Positions 10,676 through 24,500 of a stretch of DNA of 64,000 nucleotides are shown here, one piece after another (within the stretch, counting starts at the first letter, position 1; each line of letters opens with the position of its first letter). The stretch lies in the NCBI GenBank assembly GCA_020081605.1, contig JAHREC010000013.1, positions 1,488,001 through 1,552,000 on the forward strand, given 5' to 3'. The notes under the pieces are model-generated. The model was not told where the DNA came from. It saw only the letters and a program-made list of their open reading frames with translations, and did no database searches. The position numbers and the translations under genes are program-made. Source of the DNA: Albifimbria verrucaria (taxonomy: Eukaryota > Ascomycota > Sordariomycetes > Hypocreales > Stachybotryaceae).

Positions 10676-13600
10676 ATGGAGCCGCCTCCGCCTCCTGCAC
10701 CCTTGGTGTCCCCGGCGCTGTCCTCGCTGCGGGCCCAGCACGGCAATGCTATGGAACGATCTCTAAGCCAGGACATCCGAGAAGAGCGCGAGGAACTCCG
10801 TGAGGCTGCAGAACAGACGCTCAATGCGCTCATGGACCTCAACCTCGATGGTACAATCAAATGGGTCAGCCCGTCATGGGCCGACGTTGTCGGCAGCGAC
10901 ATCACTTCCGTTGAGGGCAAGCACATATCCGAGCTGATTGTCAGCGAGCCAACCACTATCTTTACCGATGTTATCGAATCGATGAAAACAGACGACTCCA
11001 AGAGCCATCGAGTTCGTTTTGCTATGCACTTAGGCCCGCTGTCGAAACTCCGTTCTATCGCCGAGGACGATACTCCTGTTGCCTCCGATCACCAACCGGA
11101 AACCATTGACCTGGAAGCTCAGGGCATCATGGTTTACGATAGTACGTCGGGCGGAGAGAGCCATGTAAGATAAAACCCCTTTGTTGGTTGATTTGTGGTT
11201 CTTGTGTACTGACAATATCCTAGACCATGTGGATGCTTCGCCCTTGGACCGCTCCCCAGGAGATCCAGATTGACCTTCCTGGTCTCATCGTTGACTCCCT
11301 TGGCTCAGGAGCAGAGGTCCTCGCCAGTTATCTGACCCAACTTGCGGAAACGGCGGGTGAAGACATAGAACAGTACCCTCCACCACCCCCAGTACTCTGC
11401 CGCATCTGTGAACGCCAAATAACCCCTTGGTGGTTTGAAAAACACACCGACCTGTGTCTCCAGGAGCACCGGGCTGAGATGGATGTTCAGATGGCGCAAG
11501 AAAACCTCATTGAGCATCGTCACGCTATTGTTAGGGTTCTTGATGCGCTAGAAGCTCGCAAGAGTCGCTCCATGACCGGTGAACAGCCGACGGTGCCCAT
11601 GGCTGAGTACAAGGGCCTACCCATTGGCCCACCACCCTCGACACAATCTTCTCCTGGTACCTCTTTTTCCCGATCGAGGGAGCGTTCCGGTGGTTTTGGG
11701 CACGCTAGGGCCTGCTCCTTCGCCATCCGACGACCTCAAGCTAGGATTGTCGAGTTGCTGATGGACTTGTGTGACACTGCTATAGAAATTAGCACGCCGG
11801 CACTCAAGGACTCCTCGCCGCAACACGGTTCTGGCGAGCTGCGCACACAGTCGCCCCAATCCGAGTCACGGATTTCCCAAGTCATCCAATGGCAATCTCC
11901 GAGTACCAATACTTTGGAGCAGGAACAAGGATTGGCTCTTCTTTGTTCGGATACCGAGAAGGTTGCACGAGCAAAGGTCGATGCAGTCTTTCGCCATCGC
12001 CGAATTATCGAATATGCGGAACGTATTCGCATTGAATTTGCCGTTATGGTACAGGATTGCATCGATGAAGCCATGAGGAAAGCGGCTCGCATCGCTGCGG
12101 GCAGGCTTAGTGATTCTACGGAGGAGGAAGAAGAAGAGGTAATAGAGGGCATGGAGGGCATGCCAGAGTATGGGCCAGAACCAGAAGAAAGAGCATATGA
12201 GGACCAAGGGCAGTCTCATCACGCTCCAGATCAGCCATATGGCTCATCATTCACAAGTCCCTCCGCCTTGGCTGCTGCCCTTCGGCAAGTTGATCTAGCA
12301 GGAGGACGCAGGCGCTCTCGTCCGTCATCCTTGGTAGGATCTACGAGGTCTAGTAGCCCGAAAGAGTGTCCCACACCACGATCGCATTTTGGTGCTCCTG
12401 GACAGCCCACGGGCCCACCTCGAAGGGAATCGTCATCCCTGGCATTTGAGAGTGATGCCGGTGATAGTGAAGGAAGCATACGATCATCATCTGTGGCCTC
12501 GAGAAATGCAACACGGACAGATTCGCCGATATCCGAATTCGGTGATTTGAGGCGAGCTGCTAGTGCCCGGCAACATCACCGACGTAGTCTCATTCTCCCC
12601 GGCACTTCGTCTCCGCGACGTCAGGAGTCCCCTTCGCGTTCGACACAGCCATCGTCTCCGCTCAGAATTAAGCCTCGAGGATTCCCACTATCCTCGGAAG
12701 GCATGACTTCCCAGAGGCCTCACCCATGCTGCCTGGCAGCGACTTTGGCTCACCAGCTGCCGTGGCTTCCCGCCACCACAGACGCCAATCGTCGGTAGCT
12801 ATCTCTGACTTCGTGATGAAGCCTCCACCTTCCCCACGTCTCAGTGCTAGCCAGGCTCCTCCCCAAGCACGGCCCACACAGCCCTCGATCAAAGATTTCG
12901 AGATCATCAAACCGATTAGTAAGGGTGCTTTTGGAAGCGTCTACTTGTCAAAGAAGAAATCAACGGGTGAATATTTTGCCATTAAGGTGCTGAAGAAGGC
13001 CGACATGGTTGCCAAGAATCAAGTCGGAAATGTCAAGGCGGAGCGAGCTATCATGATGTGGCAAGGGCAGAGCGAATTTGTTGCCAAGCTCTACTGGACA
13101 TTCTCGAGCAAAGACTATCTATACCTGGTTATGGAATATCTCAACGGAGGTGATTGTGCCTCTCTCATCAAGGTACTAGGAGGGCTTCCAGAGGAATGGG
13201 TGAAGAAGTATCTTGGAGAAGTTGTTTTGGGCGTTGAGCACCTCCACAGCCGGGGAATCATTCATCGAGACTTGAAACCAGACAACCTTTTGATTGATCA
13301 GAAAGGCCACTTGAAACTCACGGATTTCGGTCTTTCGCGAATGGGTTTAGTAGGTCGTCAGAAGCGTGCCCTCGACAGTGAAAACACAGATACGACACCA
13401 GATTTGCTCAATCAAGGACCTTTTGCACGTTCAACGTCTATGGCGTCGTCGCGGTCCACCTCATTGGATTTACATGGCCACTCTCATTCACCCGGCACAA
13501 CACCTCTGATACCTTCAGAAACTAGCAATCTTGGGCAACCTTCGTACTTCAATCTAGGTTCAATGCAGGCGGAACCCCGACGCATTTCTAGCAGCCATCG

Positions 13601-16481
13601 CAGCGATAGTGGGGAAGCGAGACTCTTACTCATATGCTTGGGGCTTTCTCCTCAACGATTTAGATCCAGGCTCCCAGTCTGCTAAGTATCCCTGGAGGAG
13701 GAAGCTGTGGCTCAAGGATCTCCAGATTTCTTAGCGACACAAATGGGCTCCAGAATGAGCAATGATAACCACAACCGAAACTCTTTACCTCCTTCGAATA
13801 TGATGCCGCCGCCAATGGCACTTTTCGACCCTGAGGATACAAACCGTCGATTTGTTGGAACCCCGACTACCTTGCGCCAGAGACCATCAAGGGTGATAAA
13901 CAAGACGAGACCAGCGATTGGTGGTCAGTTGGTTGTATCATGTTTGAATTCTTGTATGGGTTTCCACCCTTCCATGCTGGAGAGGCAGAACAAGTGTTCG
14001 AGAATATCCTTGCACGAAAGATACAGTGGCCCGACGATGCAGATTGTGAGCCAGTTTCCGATGAGGCCAAGGATTTGATTAACAAGTTGCTCTGTATGGA
14101 ACCGCCATTTAGGCTGGGCTCAAACCGCGATGAGAAATTCGCGTCGGGTGGAGAAGAAATCCGGAGCCATTCTTGGTTCCACGGTGTGAACTGGGATACT
14201 CTACTTGAGGATGAAGCTCAGTTCGTTCCCCAGCCTGAAAACCCAGAAGACACAGAGTATTTTGATGCACGTGGCGCAGTTCTTCAGTCGTTTGCGGAGG
14301 AAATGGAAGACCAGATGTCACCACAGTCTTCAACAGCTGGCTCTGACTATCCTGAACGACCCCATGATGCGTTATCCAAGGTTCGCTCGCAGGTGAATTC
14401 GCTCAACAGGAAATTGATGCCTCTTCACATACCACCTCATGTTCGAGACTTAAAATCGAGGAGACTGAGCGAGCCCGTGCCTCCAGATGACTTTGGGTCG
14501 TTTGCGTTCAAAAACCTGCCTGTACTCGAGAAGGCCAACAAAGACGTTATCCAGAAGCTACGGGCGGAGGCATTGGCAGCGCAATGCAAGCCACCCTCCC
14601 TTAGTACAGGAGCCAATCCTGTGTCACCGGCTCCTTCTCTGGAAGGAAGCCCAGTCATGTCAAATCCTGTCCAAAGAACGATATCGAACGCAAAGGCTGC
14701 GAATCGACCCCAGTCGCCGTCAGGCCTGAGTCATGCCAACTCATCTCCAAGTCGCATCTCCCAGCCCTCATCTCCATTGTTAGTCTCATTCGTTGCTGGC
14801 CAAGGTGCCGAGGGAAGGAGAAAAGCATCAAGCAATTCATCTAGCCTGTCACACCAGTCAAGTGTTTCTCTACAGCCAAGTTCTGCTTTCGAGATCCCCA
14901 AGGTACCTCCTAGCCTGCAGAAGGCCGCAACATCGGTTGCTGCATCTCCTGTCAAAGGCCGGGGCGCTGCACCACCTCCGCTTGCCCTCTCACCTCAGAA
15001 AGCGATTGCGACACCACGCCAAGCGAGCAACTCATCGACGAGCCGTTCCAGGTCATTGACTGTCGGATCACAGGAGGGAAGCCCCGTGACCTCGGAGATT
15101 TTGCAGCACCATCGCAACCGCAGAAGTCAAGTCTTTGATATGTCACCCTCTTCGTCTGATAATGAGGAGAAAAGCACAATGCTCTTTTACGAGTACAACG
15201 CCGGCGTCAAAGTTCACGGCGTCTATCGCAGATAGCGTTTGATGGCGGCCCTACTTTTCGTCCCCTAGACGTCCTCATCTGTGAAGATCACCCCGTATCC
15301 CGCATGGTGATGGAGAAGCTCTTGGAGAAGCTTCGATGCCGTACAATTTCCGTGCCAAATGGATCGGAGGCAGTTCGGTATTCTATGAGCGAAATCAAAT
15401 TCGACGTCATCTTCCTTGAATACAGGCTCCCTCAAATCAATGGAGCTGATGTCGCAAGGATGATCCGAGAGACGAAAAATGCCAACTCACATACCCCGAT
15501 CGTTGCCATCACCGCCTACTTGAAGGAGCTCCAGGCACCACATTACTTTGACTCTTTGATTGAAAAGCCAATCAGCTCATCCAAATTGACGGAGGTGCTG
15601 CGTAGCCTGTGCCAATGGAGGCCAGAGTCCCCGGCCATCCCAGCCCGATTCCTATCCCGCACCCGATGCCTTCAGGCCTTCGGAAAGCCAACCACCGGTT
15701 CGACGATAGCCCAACATCTAGTGTCTCACTTTTCGCATTACGCCATGGGTCCTCTATTTTATCAAGCCGAGAGGACTCTATCACATCGAGTATGTTTGGA
15801 GACTCGGAGTCCGCGACAACAGATGATATTCCTATGATAGTATCCCGCAAGGCAACGGGCGAATGGGATGAAGGTGGACTGGGAATCACGGAAGCGGACA
15901 TTCTTAGTGGCCTGGAAGGGTCAAGCAAACCAATTCCGCAGCTTGTGGCGCAGCAGTCAGCGCCTGCTCAGATGGAGCACGCGCCACGATCCCTGGACAA
16001 ACTCAAGAACAAGCGGGAGGGATTGGAAAAGCAAACGCCAGAAAGTACGGAGTCTGCTGACGACGAAGACGAGGAATTAGAACAAGGGTGGGAGAAGCAG
16101 CAGCAGGTTGGACGAGGAAGCAAATCAATGCTCAACAAACCTGTGCTGCCTAGCTCGAAGCTGGGCATCGAGATGATGCGAGCCAACAGCCATGACAGCG
16201 TCACACTGGGCTCTGAGAGCACCCCAGAGGCCGTCACGCAGGTAGCAACAACGCCACTGGAGGAGATGAGCACGGCTCTGCTAGGAATCGAGGCTTTTGG
16301 GAAGACGGCGCAGACACCGCCCGAGACCAAGTCACGAAGTGTGGAGGCAACCCCTCGACCAACAGTAGGGGTTCGATCTGATAGCAGACAAGGTGGCCGG
16401 GAACAGGACAGGGTAGGCGGGGATGAAGAACGAGACGAAGAGGCTACCCCCGACCGTTGGGGCGACGAGAATGAATCTTAG
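10676..16481 (+). CDS. RIM15: RIM15-type protein kinase with PAS and receiver domains
   Basis: Orthologue of yeast Rim15 / S. pombe Cek1, an AGC (Greatwall-like) kinase acting below TOR, PKA and Sch9 in starvation and quiescence. Order: PAS-like domain (LDGTIKWVSPSWADVVG); intron 11165-11223 joining ESH to TMWMLRP; zinc-finger-like CRICERQITPWWFEKHTDLC; helical segment; Ser-rich linker; kinase with KGAFGSVYL, FAIKVLKK, HRDLKPDNLL and DFGLSR; a long insert between DFG and the GTPDYLAPE motif, typical of Rim15/Greatwall; DWWSVGCIMFEFLYGFPPF; AGC tail; C-terminal receiver (VLICEDHPVSRM, TPIVAITAY, EKPISSSK). The receiver has Glu (FLEYRLP) where the phospho-acceptor Asp is expected. At least six -1 shifts (near 12700, 13650, 13864, 15175 and 15630 among others) are repaired by one base each, mostly in C/G runs. 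Start 10676 gives the family's expected N-terminus, though an earlier start is possible. Confidence 0.93.
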
Positions 16482-19045
16482 TGGTGGAGAATGATAAGCA
16501 TATTTTCTTTTGTCTCAAATTTCTTTTGTCTGGAAGGAAAGCGTGGCGTTTCAGAGGGGCTCGAGATGAGGGTGTGGAGATTCAAAGCTGGATGGCACAG
16601 GCCTAGGCTACGGTGTGTTAGCCCGACCCAAAGAGACGAGAGTATGGCAATACGGATCTTGGGAATAGCGGTGGAGGAAGAGGAGGGGAGGGCATGTGAG
16701 GCGAGGTGAGGCGAGGCGAAGAGAGCTGGAACTCGAGATTTCACAGTGGGGAGTTTGAACTTGAACTGGAACGGGAATAAGTCGAACAAGGTGGTTTCGG
16801 TACGGGCGAGCGAGCAGCAGCAGCGAGCATACCTACGTTAGCTACCTATCTTGCGCGTCTCTCTACATTGGGGGTTTCAATGTACCATACATGGTTTTAG
16901 CTGTACGACATATACACAACTACGGCTTCGAAAGGTTACTCACGGGACACCAGACACCCCATGTTTTTCGCTTTACTTTAGACCGGGAGCGTAGATGGAG
17001 TCGCATATTGCAATGGTTCGATGGAGAAGAGCCCCGTAGGGGTTCTGGGCCTGGACCCGGAGATGGCTTTGCCAGTAAGGATAAAGCAGGAGGGCGAGGT
17101 GAGGCTATAGTAGTGCAGTGGACCATGGGATGGAAATTGGGGCCGGAAGAGATCACTAACGCATGACCGGAAAAGAGATGCATGCTTGATTTGTGATTGC
17201 CAGTGATATGCAGGTGCAGGTCGACACGGGAGGGACGAGACAGGTCTGAAAGAGGAGGGTGCCAACGGGATTTTTGGGATTGGGTGGATGGATCGTCGGT
17301 GCTGTGGGCTGACGAGAAGGTTTAAAGCCGGCGGTAAAGACGTTGGAGAGGCTCGAGTCAGCTAGTGCCTGGGACGATGGCTGCACAACATGCATATTTT
17401 TTTTCATCTTTCTCTTCACGTCTCTTGTCATGTCTCGTGTCGGAGGAGGTTGTGGAGCACAGGGTCCCCTCCTTTGCGGTCGGTGTGTCGTCTGAGGCCA
17501 GGCGAAGAGGCACGCGAGCAATTTCCTTCTGGGACAAGGCGGTTTCTGTACCGGGAGAATCGCCTCGCCAAGGAAGATTCCGCAGCAACTACCGGGGGCG
17601 CGATGTCATTGAATCCACAGTGACTTGTGTTGGTAGGTTTTTTTCTTCCATTGCTGGCACACGACCAAATAATGGTGGCTAGGAACGGGGAGAACAACGA
17701 TGATGACATTAAGAGGAAAAAAAGAAACCAGGGCAAAAGGATATTTAGGATAGACAGGAACGTGAGCATGCTGACAGACCCGATTGGCCTCGTGTTTTCT
17801 TGGTCCGGCCGTTCCTTAATGAAAAGACCAAGGAAGGCAACTTGGTGCATGACGAAGAGGAAGAGAACGGACAATGTACAGTACAAAGCAACGAGTGAGT
17901 GGAGGTACGTGCCGCACCGTCGGTGGTGTCGTCACGTTTCCGGGTGGAGCAGCGACGGTGCCGTCTCATCCGATGGCATGTAGTTCATGTACTGTATGCT
18001 TTGAATTTTGCAAGGCGGCAAGACAAGCAGTACAGGACTTTGGCTCCTTCCCCCAGTGCTGCTCTTTCTCTTTTGTTTTCTCTCCCCGGCCCCGGCAAGG
18101 AAGGAGGAGGCTTCCCTCGGTCAAGGAATAAGGTCTAGTTGACGTACATTGAACCAGATGACGATGCAAAATGACCGTACATCATTCATGCTGCAGGTGC
18201 ATCATGCACAACGTTAACCGTCCACCTTCCTTCCTTCCCTCCTTCGCCGCCGGTACGCCGAGCATAACCCGAATCCATGCATCCTCAGCCAACCCTTTTT
18301 CTTCTTTTGCCTTGAATAAAAGCGCATTCACGCTACGCGGCCGGTTATATCCTCCACTCTAACGCTGACCGAGTTATGCCTTTCCCGGAAGCTCTGGCCC
18401 GCCGCCGTCTCGCGTTTTCCTTCACATCCACACCCCATGCGCCACCACCTCCCACGTCCCTCCCTGGTGGTGATGGGCGATGGGGATCTCCTAGCTCGTT
18501 CCCACTACCCATCATACAGTGGCGGACCCTTTCCTCGACGGGTCCCTCGGTCCAGCCTTGAGTCGCTCTCGACCATGCGTTCGAGCACGCTGCTCAAGGC
18601 GCTGGTCTGACTGGTCCGTCTCGAAGCTTTTCGTCCCTTCTAGTTCCCGCATTTGCTCGACCATCTCGGTCGTCGAAAGCAGTCTAACTTTTGGTGGGTT
18701 CCGTGGTAGAGAATATAATAAAGAAATGCTCAAGCTCCAACGGCAACCTTCTCAAGGTCTCAGTCCCATCTGTTTCTTTCCTCGAACAGCCTCCCAACTT
18801 CCCTTCATCAGGGTTGTTTTGTTCGAAAAAGTTGGTCACTCGTCCAGCTGGCCACGACCTTGAGACACACCCGCCGTCACTTGGTCAACCTTGTTTTTGG
18901 CGCTTGTACCTCTTCCGGCCACCCTTCTGCTCGTGGTGCAGGAGACCCTGAACACGGAACGATTTCCCTCCACATTAAGCTTTTAGTTTAACTGGTTGGA
19001 TCCAAGCTGCCAGATCAGATCTCCTATCGCTCCCCGTCATCCGCA
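16482..19045. other. intergenic region between RIM15 and the MFS gene
   Basis: About 2.6 kb. It should hold the RIM15 3' UTR and the promoter of the transporter. The last 800 bases are pyrimidine-rich on the plus strand, as expected of a fungal promoter. No convincing gene. Confidence 0.5.
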
Positions 19046-21111
19046 ATGGCATCCGAGCCACAGAGCATGCCGAGCCCCGTGATACCGGGCCAGATCCCCG
19101 TACCACACGGGCCCGGCGGTCATCACGTCGACGATTACCCTGACCAGACTGCCGACCTGGTTGAGCGTCGCATCTTCAGCCATGTCACTCGTCCCGACGA
19201 CTCGTACACCCCGAAGGTGTGTACTGGGCCGATTTGCCCTGGAGCAAGCGCCTCAGCTTCGTCACCAATGTCGATCGCCAGGCTGCCGCCCAGGAACTGC
19301 AGACCATCGGCCAGATGATTCGCAAGGACCCTCTCTCCCCATCTCCTGGTACTTCCGTCACGCCGTCATTCCTGGTGCCGGTCTCGGACTTGAGGGCTAC
19401 GTTCTCTTCTCCATTGGCAACCTTGAGCCGCTCTTCAAGCAGGTTTGGCCCGAGTGTTGGGGCAGCAGCCACGAGGTTTGCAGCAAGAACTGGGTTGCCA
19501 GTGTCACCTACTTGGAAATCATTGGTATCATGGTTGGCCAGGTTGTCGTCGGTGTAAGTTTAACAGTTTTCCATTTTGGATTCAGAGAAGATCGAGCTAA
19601 CATTTGGCGATGCTAGGTTATTGGTGATTGGGTTGGTCGTCGTTGGGGTCTTATCCAAGATGCTCTCATCATGTTTATCGGTCTGCTTATGCTGACGGCC
19701 AGCTGGGGTCTGACTCTCCAAGGCTGGGTTATCTGCTATGCCTGGTCTCTGTTCTTCTACAGTCTTGGTGTTGGAGGCGAGTATCCCATTACCGCCACGT
19801 CTTCGCTCGAAAGCGCCGTTACTGCTGGCAAGCTCTCCACCCGAGAGGACCGTCTTCACCGTGGCCGTCGTGTCACCATGGCTTTCCTCATGCAGGGCTG
19901 GGGCCAGTTTGTCAACCAGGTCATCCTCATCGTCCTTCTTGTCATCTTCAACAGTGGCAGCGGTTCTCCTCCGTACAGCCAGTCAGCGGCTCAGTTTGCC
20001 TTCCGTCTGTCCTTCGCCTTTCCTGCTATCGGAACCCTCTGGCTCGTCTACTACAGAACTTGGAAGATGCCCCAGGCCTCTAAGCAGCTGCAGAATGCCA
20101 AGCGCAAGTCCAACGTTACTGGATACGACGTCACCGCTCTTCGATACTGCTTCAGCCACTTCGGTGGTCGTCTTCTTGCTACTGCTGGCACTTGGTTCTG
20201 CAACGACGTGTTCTTCTACGGCAACAAGCTCTTCCAGGGCCAGTTCATCAAGGTCATCTACAACAACCCCGACTCCATCCTGACCACGTGGTCTTGGAAT
20301 CTGGTCAACATCACCGTCTCCTGGTTGGATACTACCTTGCCAGTCTTCTCATCGACAACAAATTTTATGGCCGAAAGCTGATGCAGCAGGTTGGCTTCTT
20401 CATGTGCTTCCTGATGTTCGTCATCCCTGCTTTCAAGTACGAGTACTACACCAGCCCTGCCGGTATCCATGCCTTCCAGGCCATGTACTTCATCTCGTCC
20501 TTTTTCAACCAGTTTGGTCCCAACTCTGTCACCTTCCTCGTGGCTGGTGAGGTTTTCCCACGCCCGTCCGTGCCACCGCCCACGGTTTCGCTGCCTGCAT
20601 GGGTAAGGCTGGCGCTCTGCTCGCTGCTGTCCTCTACAACTACATCGATGACCAGACCAAGTTCTACGTTGTTCCTTGGTTCGGTCTCGCCGGCATGCTT
20701 CTTACCTGGCTTTTCCTCCCCGACACCACTGGTCTTGATCTGAAGGAACAGGAGCGCCGCTGGCAGTACATCCGTCGCGGTGCCGAGCAGGACTACCACG
20801 GTGTCGCCATCAACCCTAAGCACTTGAGTCTGTGGGAGCGCATGCGTGGCCTTGGAAAGGCTTACGACCCTGAGCTTGACTGGAAGTCCAAGATCGACGA
20901 CATGCGCGCCGAGTGGGAGGCCGTCCAGGCTGACCGCGGTCCTAAGGAGACTGAGCACGGCATGCCCGATGATGGCGAGTTCTCTCCAGAGATTCACGAC
21001 TACTTCAAGCGCTCCAGTCCCAAGCCCTATAATAACAATGACAATGGCGTCCTCGCCAACTCAGAAAAAGAAAAGGTGCCTTCGGAAAACTCGGAGTCTT
21101 TGAAGATTTAG
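19046..21111 (+). CDS. MFS transporter, phosphate/organophosphate-permease-like
   Basis: Membrane permease with about 12 predicted membrane spans and a large hydrophilic N-terminus. Visible features: YWADLPWSKRLSF before the first span; VIGDWVGRRWGL, the MFS loop-2 type motif; GVGGEYPITATSSLESA, resembling the glycine-rich signature of PHS-type phosphate permeases; and a charged tail after LPDTTGLDLKEQERRW. One intron (about 19556-19617, GTAAGT to GCTAG) splits VVVG and VIGD. Frame is lost four times, at C19209-19212, C19337-19340, G20327-20328 and C20557-20559; adding one base at each gives one continuous protein of about 660 residues. Substrate is unknown: phosphate, glycerophospho-compounds or another organic anion are possible from the family resemblance. 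Confidence 0.85.
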
Positions 21112-21553
21112 TATGAAATAGTGTTTATTTTGAGAGCCTGGATTGCAATACAGCGCGTAACGATTCCCAAATACCAATATATTAGTTTTTGACAATATAT
21201 ATATCTTTACCGAACAGATTAAAATGTGTCACTGTGAGAAAACGTCGTATCAGAAGATTCCTGCAAAATGGATATATATAACATTATTTGTTTCGAAACA
21301 AGTCTCTGAATCCTAGCTACATAATTGTCAACTCCAGAACGTCCATGCATCGTTGCGATTTCCCATCTCGTCAAAACGCCGATATCCAACAGCGTACAAT
21401 ATACTCGGGAATACGGCAAGACCCACCGCTTTCTAGAGAAAAAACACACATTCGTCTCCCCATCCAATGCCCTGGATAGATTTCCCTCGTGTACATAAAA
21501 TCATAATCCATAACATCCCCACCCCTTTCTCCTCCTGCTATCCTTGCCGCTTC
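21112..21553. other. convergent intergenic gap
   Basis: About 440 AT-rich bases between two convergent genes, likely both 3' UTRs. It includes an ATAT-rich stretch near 21175-21205. No gene. Confidence 0.5.
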
Positions 21554-24500
21554 TTACAAGCGGTCGTCCAAATCCATGACGTCCTCTCGTAGGAGTCCAC
21601 GTGGGATGCGCGCCGTCCCGAGCCGATAATACTGGCGTCATTCGCCCTACCTGGTGTTCCGGGACCAGTTTCTCCGTGGCGTCGTTGCTGTTGCTGTGGT
21701 TGTTGCTGAGCCCTCAGCCCGGTCGGGACAATAACGTTGAGAACACAGTCGTCTCAGGTGCTCGTAAAAGTCCTGGGGAGATGCAAAACGGCCGTGGCAG
21801 ATAGAGCACTTAGGAGCATCGCCACCTGCGCCTCCAAGCAGGCTGTCGCCGATAATCGGGGTTGGCACCACCTTGCGGCTGTTGGGGGCGTCTGTTCGAC
21901 TTGATGGACTGCGGTGAGGTGACGCTTGAAAACGTCGGCCCTGTTGAAGGTCTTTTCGTGTGGTGTGCCAGATCCATGGCAGAACGGACAGACCATAGTG
22001 CCCTTGTAATGGGTCAACGCATGGCGATTTTTGTCGTATTTGCGTGCGAAGCCTTTAACATGATACTCGCACGACTCAATGGGGCATTTCTCTGGGCGTT
22101 CCTCTTGATGCGTGAGCATGTGGGCGGCCAGGTCCTTGAACACCCGGCCGCAGTCCGGATGGGGACAACGATTGCGGTTTTCTGCGGTGCGTGTTCCGGT
22201 GCTGTTGTGTCCGCCTGCGCTCCAAGATGTATCGGATGGTGATGAGAAGGCTGCGCCCGATTCTGGCGGACCCATCTTGACACTGTCAAACACCAATGCG
22301 CGGTCGCCGCTAAAATCAGGTGGCATTTCGTCTGGTGGCTTCATGTCATCATCTTCATCACCACTAGAGGAATCATTACCCAAAGCGTCAATAGGCTGGC
22401 GCACCTCACGCATCCAATCTTTAAGGATCGTCATGGGTGGCCAGTCTCCGCTTGCCTTGCCGCTTCGGTGAGGGTTGAAATGAGCTCGACGAAGATGCGC
22501 GGCGGCGTTGTAATACGCTCCGTAGCGCTTCTGCGTCATACAGGCTTTACATTTCGATAACGGAACCACAGGCTGTGGGGAGGACGGTCCAAGAGCATCC
22601 GGCTCGTTGCAAATCCATCGCTTTACCAATGGCGCATGTTTGGCGTCGGTGTGTCGACGGAGCTCGTGTTCACCACGAAACCCTTCGGGGTTCTCATTGC
22701 ATTTGCCGCAGAAAACTCGCCGTAGAGGTGGCCTCTGGTAAGCGGGCTTAAATCTCGAGGGACTCATAGGCGAGCCTGATGAGTAGCTTGGAGAGCCAAT
22801 ATATGTCGGAGCTTCAGCCACGGTGTGTCTTCGTAGACGACCCTGATCAACTGATGGGGAGGATGGCCGTCTGGTGATTGGTACGTTCTGCTTATGTAGA
22901 GTATCGCTGTCATGGCGATCTACGCCTAGGCCCTGCATATTGATCAGAGATTGTAAGCCAGGCACAGAGCGTCGTGGGCCATGAGCGGATTTAAGAGCAG
23001 ACGGTAGTTGTAGTGGTTCCGCTCCCGTTACAGTTGACTTCTGTTGGTTAATGAAACCATTGAAGCTGAGCCCATCATGCTTAGCCTGTCCCAATTCCAT
23101 CATAAAGTCTGTAGTAGTCGAGTAGACTCGCCCAAACCAAGTTGTTGACTGAATTCGTCCGGACCATGTGTCTCGACGAATAACTCGATTAGTATCCGCA
23201 ACCATTGAGGCTTCATCGTGCGGAAGATGGGCCAAATCTCCATCAAGTAGCATGGGACCAGATGCAGCGAACAGCTGTACGAGGGCTTTGTATCCGCTGT
23301 GCATTGAGAATTCGGGAGACTTTTTGATATAGATATGGTGTTGGTGCCTTGACCGGTCGTTAAGTGTAGCGGAACATATGTCGACGAGAATCGTTCTAAC
23401 CGCGCTGAAGATGCAAAGAGCATAGAATGCAGCTAACCACTCCTTTAGTTGCAGCGATGATCGCTTTATCAGTATTTTCTCAAAACATTGCAGAAATCGT
23501 GTCATGCACTCATGCAGCAAACGTGTGTGCTCGTCAATGTCCGCATCTTCTAGGGGTATCAATCGTGAAATATCATCTAGTATAATTGCTGGTTCCGGAA
23601 GCAGAATGGCATAGAATGTAACTTCTCGAAGGAGCACTTTCGCGTAATATAAAACAGGGTATATCGCCTCTTCCGCTTCGCGATTTGTTGAGAGGTGCTT
23701 TGTGACACCTATCAGCTCGAATAAATTATAGAATGTGTTGGATGTGTTCCAACTGCAGGCCAAAGCGCATAGAATAGGTGGTGAAAGGTTTATCTCGTTT
23801 GGTTCAAACTCGGATGCTCTGCTACGGATATAATTTCCCGAGTCGAGATAGCCGGACAACCAAAACCCATCTTGAAAATCAAGATTGGCACGAACTGTCC
23901 CGGTGATATGGCTGAATGACGGAAGTGCCTTCTGAAGAACCTCGTTCAGGCCTCGTCGTTGCGCAAGCGGAGAAGCTGTCAGGGTTCTTGTCTGTCTAGG
24001 GATAAGGGCCCTATATCAGTCAGCAAGCCATACATGTGCTCTAAAAGTTTTCTTAATCACCTGGAAGAAAGACATCAACGAGCGATGTTATGGGGCCCCG
24101 ACAGCAACCCAGTGGCCTTAGAAAGTCATCTGGGCCTGGAACCAGCCCCTGAGCAGTTGAAGCATGGTTGATTCGTATCACACTGGACTGCGGTTAGATT
24201 ATGTTGGTAGGATTCACTTAAATCTATCTGCTTACCTCCGCTTTTGAAATCCTACACCGTAGACAAGGATCTTTGTTTTGGAACAAATTGAGTTCTCCTA
24301 TCGACTCAAGTCGAGGTTGACCAGCTCGGCTTCTCTTCAATGGCGGAAGCAGCGGGTCGACCTCGGGGTCCGCTGCGAGACCTTGGGTAGTTCCCGAACG
24401 GGTGCTACCAAACGTATAATTCTTGAAGGGATCCTTTGGATCTCCTGATTGCGTAGGGACGACGAGCGGAGGAAGACTAGATGTTAAGGCGGGCGGGGAA

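Noticed and set aside
19046..21111. Pseudogene of an MFS transporter
   Set aside because: All four disruptions are one-base losses in short C or G runs, with no stop mutations or decay, and the same pattern affects essential genes such as eIF3d.
23100..23859. A start at 23859 for the zinc-finger gene
   Set aside because: The codon there is TTG, and the frame stays open upstream to a splice acceptor near 23995, with further family exons up to 25304.
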